NCBI GenBank assembly: GCA_022768805.1
Contig: JALELB010000020.1
Span: 1 to 48,832, forward strand
DNA from: Ruminococcus sp.
GTDB lineage: Bacteria; Bacillota; Clostridia; Oscillospirales; Ruminococcaceae
Direction of reading: 5' to 3'
Length of the DNA: 48,832 nt
The notes under the pieces are model-generated. The model did no database searches and had not been told where the DNA came from. It saw only the letters and a list, made by a program, of their open reading frames with translations. The number at the start of each line of letters is the position of its first letter. The first letter of the stretch is position 1. Shown one piece after another: positions 44,192 to 48,832 of the stretch. A program made the position numbers and the translations under genes.

Positions 44192-44547
44192 GACTTCTGC
44201 GGGTCCTGGACCACTGTGGCCCGGATCTGGCGCAGACCCTTGCCCGCAAGCAGGGCGGTCAGCTCCGGAGACTTGATCTGCAGAATAGAGGACCGGGCAA
44301 CGATCACAAGATCCAGACCGCAGGGCAGCAGCGCTTCCGTCTCCCGATAGGCCTGGCGGATCAGCCGCTTGGCCCGGTTGCGGCATACGGCGTTGCCGAT
44401 TTTCTTGCCGGCGGTCACCCCCAGCCGGTTGAAGCCGAACCGGTTGCGGCGCACATACAGCACCACATGCCGCAGAGGAATACAGGTTCCCCGCTTATAC
44501 AGGGCAAGAAAATCCTTATTCTGGTTTAACATTACCGTGTGAAGCAT
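44188..44547 (-). CDS. rnpA: Ribonuclease P protein component
   Basis: 119 residues from ATG 44547 (SD AAAGGA, 5-nt spacing). RnpA fold with NKDFLALYKRG near the N terminus and the RNR motif region GVTAGKKIGNAVCRNRAKRLIRQAYR near 45-70. It binds RNase P RNA for 5' maturation of tRNAs. Follows rpmH after a terminator hairpin. Confidence 0.96.
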   Translation of the reverse strand: MLHTVMLNQNKDFLALYKRGTCIPLRHVVLYVRRNRFGFNRLGVTAGKKIGNAVCRNRAKRLIRQAYRETEALLPCGLDLVIVARSSILQIKSPELTALLAGKGLRQIRATVVQDPQKS

Positions 44548-44598
44548 ACAGTTCCTTTTCTCAGAATTCCGCCTTATGCGGCCTTCGTCAAATAAATA

Positions 44599-44625
44599 AA
44601 AAGACCACAAGCATTGTTGTGGTCT
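44599..44625 (-). terminator. Terminator/attenuator between rpmH and rnpA
   Basis: 9-bp perfect stem (44602-44610 with 44617-44625); on the minus strand TTTTTATTTATTT follows. Confidence 0.85.
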
Positions 44626-44631
44626 GACTCG

Positions 44632-44766
44632 TTAGTAGGTCAATTTTGCTCTGCCCTTTGCTCTCCTACGAGCTAAAACCTTTCTACCCGCTCTGGTTGC
44701 CATTCTCTTCATGAAGCCATGCTCCTTTTTTCTGTGGAGCTTCTTCGGCTGGTATGTTCTTTTCAT
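44632..44766 (-). CDS. rpmH: 50S ribosomal protein L34
   Basis: 44 residues: starts [18 protein letters not shown] and ends [11 protein letters not shown], the exact L34 pattern. SD AAAGGAGG. First gene of the leftward origin-proximal block, transcribed from a perfect promoter. Confidence 0.98.
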   Translation of the reverse strand: MKRTYQPKKLHRKKEHGFMKRMATRAGRKVLARRRAKGRAKLTY

Positions 44767-44863
44767 TGCTGTACCTCCTTTTTATCGCTTTGTCATGCGG
44801 CATTGCCGCAATGTTACCTGTAAAAAATTTCCCCGCAGGCGCAGAGAAACCTTGCACTAAAAT

Positions 44864-44892
44864 ATTATATCGTATCCGGGCAGCACTGTCAA
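44864..44892 (-). promoter_or_regulatory. rpmH promoter
   Basis: Minus strand: TTGACA (44892-44887), 17 bp, TATAAT (44869-44864). Leader about 90 nt. Confidence 0.95.
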
Positions 44893-45055
44893 GTGTTTTT
44901 TCTGAAATTTTATGAAAAAGAACGTTTTTGACGGAAATATCGCTGCATTTCTTCGATTTTTTCATTCAGTTGTACATAGACGTACAAAAAGCCCTCCTTT
45001 CCGGAGCATACATGAGCGGTAACACACCGCCACATTGAAAAGGAGGCGATTTTTT
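44893..45055. other. Divergent intergenic region between rpmH and the phage cassette
   Basis: No DnaA box (TTATNCACA) seen on either strand. It contains the inverted repeat TTGTAC-N6-GTACAA (about 44968-44985) and a small hairpin GCGGT-AACAC-ACCGC just before the terS SD. No clear sigmaA promoter for the phage genes and no integrase attachment repeat recognised. Confidence 0.5.
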
Positions 45056-45544
45056 ATGCCGGATCAGACAAAACGGATGCGCAGGCAGTTCTGCAGCCTG
45101 TATGCCATGCTGGGGAATATTTCCGAAGCTGCCCGGGGTGCGGGATTTCCCCCGGAGTCCGCATTCAGAGAGGGTTTGGAAATTTTAGGTATGCCACAGT
45201 ATCAGCGACTGATACAGCGGCTGACCCGGATGCCCCGGATCGACCCCAGGCACCAGGTCCGGGCGGGGCTGGAGCGGCTTGCCTTCGGTACGGCGAATGA
45301 TGCGCTGGCTCTGCTGCTGAGCGAGGAGCCCATGACCGGAGAGCAGCTGTCCCGGCTGGATCTGTTCAACGTGTCGGAAATCAAAAAGGTGAAGGGCGGC
45401 GGGCTGGAGATCAAATTTTTCGACCGGCAGCGGGCGCTGGAGCGGATGTATGAATATGCATCCTCCGCTGACAGCGGCGAAACCGCCCGTTCCCTGCTGG
45501 CGGCGCTGGCCGGGGGCGGAGAGGATGCGGAAGATGGAGTTTAA
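45056..45544 (+). CDS. terS: Phage terminase small subunit
   Basis: 162 residues from ATG 45056 (SD AAAGGAGG). An N-terminal helix-turn-helix-like part (FCSLYAMLGNISEAARGAGF) and a C-terminal helix FFDRQRALERMYEYA, typical of Clostridia phage small terminases. It would recognise phage DNA and start packaging. It lies directly beside rpmH with no integrase or lysogeny genes between. Function is supported by the terL, portal and capsid genes that follow. Confidence 0.78.
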   Translation: MPDQTKRMRRQFCSLYAMLGNISEAARGAGFPPESAFREGLEILGMPQYQRLIQRLTRMPRIDPRHQVRAGLERLAFGTANDALALLLSEEPMTGEQLSRLDLFNVSEIKKVKGGGLEIKFFDRQRALERMYEYASSADSGETARSLLAALAGGGEDAEDGV

Positions 45545-46817
45545 GGCCTTTTCCAAAAAGCAATCCCTTGCCGCCGGCTGGTGGAGCCGCCGGGAAACCA
45601 GCGGCTACGACGCCATCATCTGTGACGGGGCAGTCCGCAGCGGCAAAACCACCGCCATGTCCCTGGGGTTTGTCAGCTGGGCCATGACCACCTTTCACCG
45701 ACAGAGCTTCGCCATCTGCGGCAGAACCGTCACCGCCCTGAAGCGGAATGTGGTGAAGCCCCTGGTGGAAATGCTGGGGGATCTGGGCTTTACCTGCATC
45801 GAAAAGATCAGCAAAAACTACCTGGACATCTGCATGCAGGGCCGCTGCAACCGGTTCTATCTGTTCGGAGGAAAGGACGAATCCTCCGCCGCCCTGATTC
45901 AGGGCATCACCCTTGCGGGGGTATTCCTGGACGAGGTGGCGCTGATGCCCCGTTCCTTCGTGGAACAGGCCATTGCCCGGTGCTCCGTCAGCGGCTCCCG
46001 GCTCTGGTTCAACTGCAACCCGGATCACCCCTACCACTGGTTTTACCAGGAGTGGATCTGCAAGGCAAAGGAGAAAAATGCCCTGTACCTACACTTCACC
46101 ATGGAGGACAACCTGTCCCTGACCCCGAAAATCCGGGCCCGGTACCGTCGGCTTTACGCCGGGGTATTCTACGACCGGTTCATACTCGGAAAATGGACTG
46201 CCTCCAGCGGTCTGGTGTACCCCATGTTCCGGAGGGATTCCCACCTGTTTGCGGATCCGCCGGCCTGCACCCGGTTCGTGGTTTCCTGCGATTACGGCAC
46301 GGTGAATCCCACCTCCATGGGGCTGTGGGGAGAAGCCGGGGGCATCTGGTACCGGCTGGGGGAATACTACTACGACTCCCGGAAAACCGGTATTTCTCGC
46401 ACGGACGAGGAGCACTACGCCGCCCTGGAGCAGCTGTGCGGCGGACGGAATATTGACTGCGTTGTAATCGACCCCTCCGCAGCCAGCTTTATAGAATGCA
46501 TCCGCCGCCACGGCAGCTTCCGGGTCATTGCGGCAAAAAACGACGTGCTCAGCGGCATACGCCGGGTCAGCGACGCATTGAAATCCGGCAGAATCCGGAT
46601 TCACATAAGCTGCACCGACTGCATCCGGGAATTCTCCCTGTATCAGTGGAACGAAAAGGCCGGCGGGGATGTGCCCCTCAAGGAGCATGACCACGCCATG
46701 GACGACCTGCGCTACTTTGTCAGCACCATCCTTGCAAAGGAAGAAAAATCGCCGTTTTTTGTGGCATCCCTTTCCCGGAGTCAGGGAATGTTCCACGTGG
46801 AACATTCCGGCGGCTGA
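45534..46817 (+). CDS. terL: Phage terminase large subunit (PBSX type)
   Basis: 427 residues from ATG 45534 (AGAGGA 8 nt upstream; 11-nt overlap with terS). ATPase: Walker A CDGAVRSGKTT near 33, Walker B LAGVFLDEVAL near 130 and coupling motif NCNPDHPYHW near 160. The nuclease domain starts FVVSCDYGTVNPTSMG near 250, with further acidic residues in VIDPSAASF and HAMDDLRYF. It is the motor that cuts and packages phage DNA. Intact. The last codons, encoding MFHVEHSGG, are formed by a parS site. Confidence 0.93.
   Translation: MEFKAFSKKQSLAAGWWSRRETSGYDAIICDGAVRSGKTTAMSLGFVSWAMTTFHRQSFAICGRTVTALKRNVVKPLVEMLGDLGFTCIEKISKNYLDICMQGRCNRFYLFGGKDESSAALIQGITLAGVFLDEVALMPRSFVEQAIARCSVSGSRLWFNCNPDHPYHWFYQEWICKAKEKNALYLHFTMEDNLSLTPKIRARYRRLYAGVFYDRFILGKWTASSGLVYPMFRRDSHLFADPPACTRFVVSCDYGTVNPTSMGLWGEAGGIWYRLGEYYYDSRKTGISRTDEEHYAALEQLCGGRNIDCVVIDPSAASFIECIRRHGSFRVIAAKNDVLSGIRRVSDALKSGRIRIHISCTDCIREFSLYQWNEKAGGDVPLKEHDHAMDDLRYFVSTILAKEEKSPFFVASLSRSQGMFHVEHSGG
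46789..46804. other. parS site 6, inside the terL 3' end
   Basis: Perfect 16-bp site read in frame as FHVEH near the terL C terminus. Confidence 0.93.
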
Positions 46818-46826
46818 TGTAAAAGA

Positions 46827-46856
46827 CCGGCATTGTTCCACGTGGAACAATGCCGG
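46827..46856. other. parS site 7 at the centre of a 30-bp perfect palindrome
   Basis: The 16-bp parS occupies 46834-46849; flanking bases extend perfect dyad symmetry to 46827-46856 (arms start CCGGCATTG). Between terL and portal. No T-run, so not a standard terminator. Confidence 0.93.
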
Positions 46857-46891
46857 AATACCGCTCATTCTGTCAGAACAGGAGGTTTATT

Positions 46892-48046
46892 GTGAAATCA
46901 TCTGCCTCATCCGCCCCCATGCAGCCGGTACTGATGCAGACCGTCCGTCCGGAGCCATCCCTCCGGCACCGGTTTGCCATCGATCCCACAGAAAAGGCGC
47001 TGTACGAGGGGCTGCGGCATCAGGTGCCCATCCTGGACGCTGCCATCACCAAGATCGTGCGTCTTACGGGCGGATACCGCATCACATGCAAGAATCAGGC
47101 TGTCCAGAAGCTGCTGGATTCTTTCTCCGAAAATGTGCCCGTGGGACTGACGGGGCTATCCCTGCCTGCATTCACGGACTGCTTTCTGGACAATCTGCTC
47201 ACCTACGGCAGCGCTGTGGGAGAGCTGCTGATCGACCGGGAGACTATGCAGGTTGCCGGACTTGCCAACGGAAGTCTTACCGGACTGGAGGTGCGTTCCG
47301 GCCGGTCGCCCCTGAAGCCGGAATTTATCCGGCACCGGGGAGAGGAGCAGCTGAAGCTGCCCTTTCCGGAGCTGATCGTCTATTCCGCACTGAATCCGCC
47401 GCCGGGATCCCCCTACGGACGCTCCCTGCTGGCGGGACTGCCCGCCCTGAGCGGGATTCTGCTCCGCATCTACGAATGCATCGGTCAGAATTACGACCGT
47501 GCCGGCAGCGTTCGCTATGCGGTTACCTATAAACCCGGCGCAGACGGCACAGAGCGTGCCTTTGCCGCAGAGCATGCAAAACAGATCGCCCGGGAATGGA
47601 GCGACGGCATGGCTGCGGCACGCTGCGGAGAAATCCGGGATTTCGTTGCGGTGGGGGATGTGGACATCAAGGTCATCGGCGCCGAAAACCAGCTGTTTGA
47701 CACCAATATACCGGTGCGGCAGCTGCTGGAGCAGCTGGTATCCAAGCTGTCCATCCCCCCGTTCCTGCTGGGGCTGTCCTGGTCCAGCACGGAGCGCATG
47801 TCCTCCCAGCAGGCGGATATTCTCACCTCAGAGCTGGAATATTTCCGCCGGCTGCTGACCCCGGTAATCCGCCGGATCGCCCGGCTGTACCTGGAAATCC
47901 AGTACGGCATTGACGAGCCGGTGGCGGTGGAGTGGGACAATATCAATCTCCAGGACGAAGTTGAGCTTGCAGAGGCAAGACTCAAGAACGCACAGGCAAA
48001 GGAACTGGAACTGAAAATCATGAAGGAGGAAGCAAACCATGTATGA
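46892..48046 (+). CDS. Phage portal protein
   Basis: 384 residues from GTG 46892, 6 nt after AGGAGG. Portal hallmarks: YGSAVGELLID near 107, AVGDVDIKVIGAENQLFD near 263, LSIPPFLLGLSWSST near 295, and SSQQADILTSELEYFRRLLTPVI with a helical C-terminal part. It forms the ring through which DNA enters the capsid. The end overlaps the capsid gene by 8 nt. No separate protease or Mu F-type gene lies between portal and capsid. Confidence 0.88.
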   Translation: MKSSASSAPMQPVLMQTVRPEPSLRHRFAIDPTEKALYEGLRHQVPILDAAITKIVRLTGGYRITCKNQAVQKLLDSFSENVPVGLTGLSLPAFTDCFLDNLLTYGSAVGELLIDRETMQVAGLANGSLTGLEVRSGRSPLKPEFIRHRGEEQLKLPFPELIVYSALNPPPGSPYGRSLLAGLPALSGILLRIYECIGQNYDRAGSVRYAVTYKPGADGTERAFAAEHAKQIAREWSDGMAAARCGEIRDFVAVGDVDIKVIGAENQLFDTNIPVRQLLEQLVSKLSIPPFLLGLSWSSTERMSSQQADILTSELEYFRRLLTPVIRRIARLYLEIQYGIDEPVAVEWDNINLQDEVELAEARLKNAQAKELELKIMKEEANHV

Positions 48047-48832
48047 CACCATCAAGCTGGAAAAGAGCATGTACAATCTGACCGGGAAGTCCTTCTCCCA
48101 GGCACTGGAGGAGCTGGACCCCTCCGCCGCATATGCGGATTCCCCCCTGGGGAAGCTGGACGCCTTTGAGCGTCAGCTGAAGCGCTTTGACATTCACCTC
48201 AGCGGTCCCGGCTGCGACCGGGTGGAGAAATTCTTCACCACCACGGAAAGCGCCGTGCTGTTTCCGGAGTTTATCCGCCGGGCGATTCTTTCCGGCATGC
48301 GGGATTCCATTCTCACGGAGCTGGTTGCGGTAGAAACCAAGACCACAGCCCCCAGCTACACCCCCTTTACCATTAACGACGGCGCCAGCGGCTTTTCCAC
48401 CACCACCAGCGAGGGAGGCACCCTGCCTGCCACCGCCATTACCCTGGCGGACAGCACCGTGTCCATGACCAAATTCGGCAGACTCATCACCGCCTCCTAC
48501 GAGGTAATCCGGCAGCAGAAGCTGGACGTGTTCGCCGTAACCCTGCGCTCCATCGGCATGCGGCTTGCAAACGCCGTCACCAGGCAGGCGCTGGACACCC
48601 TGTATGCAGACACCACCCCCGCAGGGCTCGCCGACGCCTCCGCCGGCTTTGGCTATGAGGATCTGGCGGCCCTGTACGGGGAATTTACCGACTACGACCT
48701 GACCACGGTCATCACCACCCCGGAGCTGCTGTCCAGAATCCTGGCCATGAGCCAGATGGAGAATCAGCGCCAGACCAAGCAGGGAGAGCTGCTGCTGCCC
48801 TTCGGTGCAAAGCTGGTGAAATCCGCCCAGCT
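48039..48832 (+). CDS. Phage major capsid protein, 3' end beyond window
   Basis: 264 residues visible from ATG 48039 (MYDTIKLEKSMYNLTGKSF), SD AAGGAGG. Reads as an HK97-fold capsid protein: an N-terminal helical arm (about 1-70), then FPEFIRRAILSGMRDSILTE, a beta-rich segment with FSTTTSEGGTLPATAITL, the long spine-helix region VIRQQKLDVFAVTLRSIG, and VITTPELLSRILAMSQM in the A domain. An alternative ATG at 48043 is out of frame. Open to the window end without a stop. Confidence 0.85.
   Translation, partial: MYDTIKLEKSMYNLTGKSFSQALEELDPSAAYADSPLGKLDAFERQLKRFDIHLSGPGCDRVEKFFTTTESAVLFPEFIRRAILSGMRDSILTELVAVETKTTAPSYTPFTINDGASGFSTTTSEGGTLPATAITLADSTVSMTKFGRLITASYEVIRQQKLDVFAVTLRSIGMRLANAVTRQALDTLYADTTPAGLADASAGFGYEDLAALYGEFTDYDLTTVITTPELLSRILAMSQMENQRQTKQGELLLPFGAKLVKSAQ

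Noticed and set aside
44893-45055. oriC
   Set aside because: Position suggests it, but I found no TTATNCACA boxes and no AT-rich repeat array.

Overview
The window looks like chromosomal DNA of a G+C-rich, endospore-forming, gut-type Clostridia, most likely Oscillospiraceae and Ruminococcus-like. That placement is an inference from gene content: spoVA genes, a ParB/Noc pair, plant-glycan hydrolases and NifS/NifU without an IscR gene. The right half carries the gene order found next to the replication origin in many Firmicutes (serS, parB, parA, noc, rsmG, mnmG, mnmE, jag, yidC, yidD, rnpA, rpmH, all on the minus strand), with seven perfect 16-bp parS sites.

Layout. 1-2614 (-): a P-type Ca2+ ATPase, open at the window edge. 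2758-5190 (+): a spore cassette spoVAD-spoVAE-DUF421-DUF4363. The ATPase and this cassette are divergent, with a sigmaE-like promoter facing one way and a sigmaG-like promoter facing the other. 5412-7163 (+): a Na/phosphate symporter with a Pho-box-like repeat upstream. 7215-9404 (-): nifU, nifS and rnhA. 9685-20484 (+): a lipoprotein sugar-binding protein, then a tightly coupled operon GH42-GH36-GH74-GH25-manA-ROK glucokinase, suited to xyloglucan or galactoside use and entry of hexoses into central and nucleotide-sugar metabolism. 20624-20836: a small DUF378 membrane protein. 21272-28070 (+): a glycan locus with an initiating phosphosugar transferase, GDP-mannose and GDP-D-rhamnose synthesis (manC, gmd, rmd) and two GT4 glycosyltransferases, but no flippase or polymerase. 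28190-30029: three tandem lipoproteins that look paralogous and NTF2-like. 30070-30717: a KtrA-type K+ channel regulator without its channel subunit. 30771-33350 (-): typA, a DUF2500 protein, tRNA-Tyr and tRNA-Thr.

33467-44766 (-) is the origin-proximal block. The two ParB-family proteins differ in their recognition helix, one ParB-like and one Noc-like. To the right of rpmH, where dnaA and oriC often lie in Firmicutes, there is instead a co-directional phage head and packaging cassette (terS, terL, portal, major capsid; 45056 to the window end). It carries two of the seven parS sites, one inside the 3' end of terL and one at the centre of a 30-bp perfect palindrome.

The points I consider most worth checking are: the parS-bearing phage cassette at the rpmH flank; the three tandem lipoproteins; a recurrent leader in which a GC-rich hairpin separates the Shine-Dalgarno sequence from the start codon (four genes); and the divergent sporulation promoters. 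Everything here comes from reading the sequence; no database search was run.
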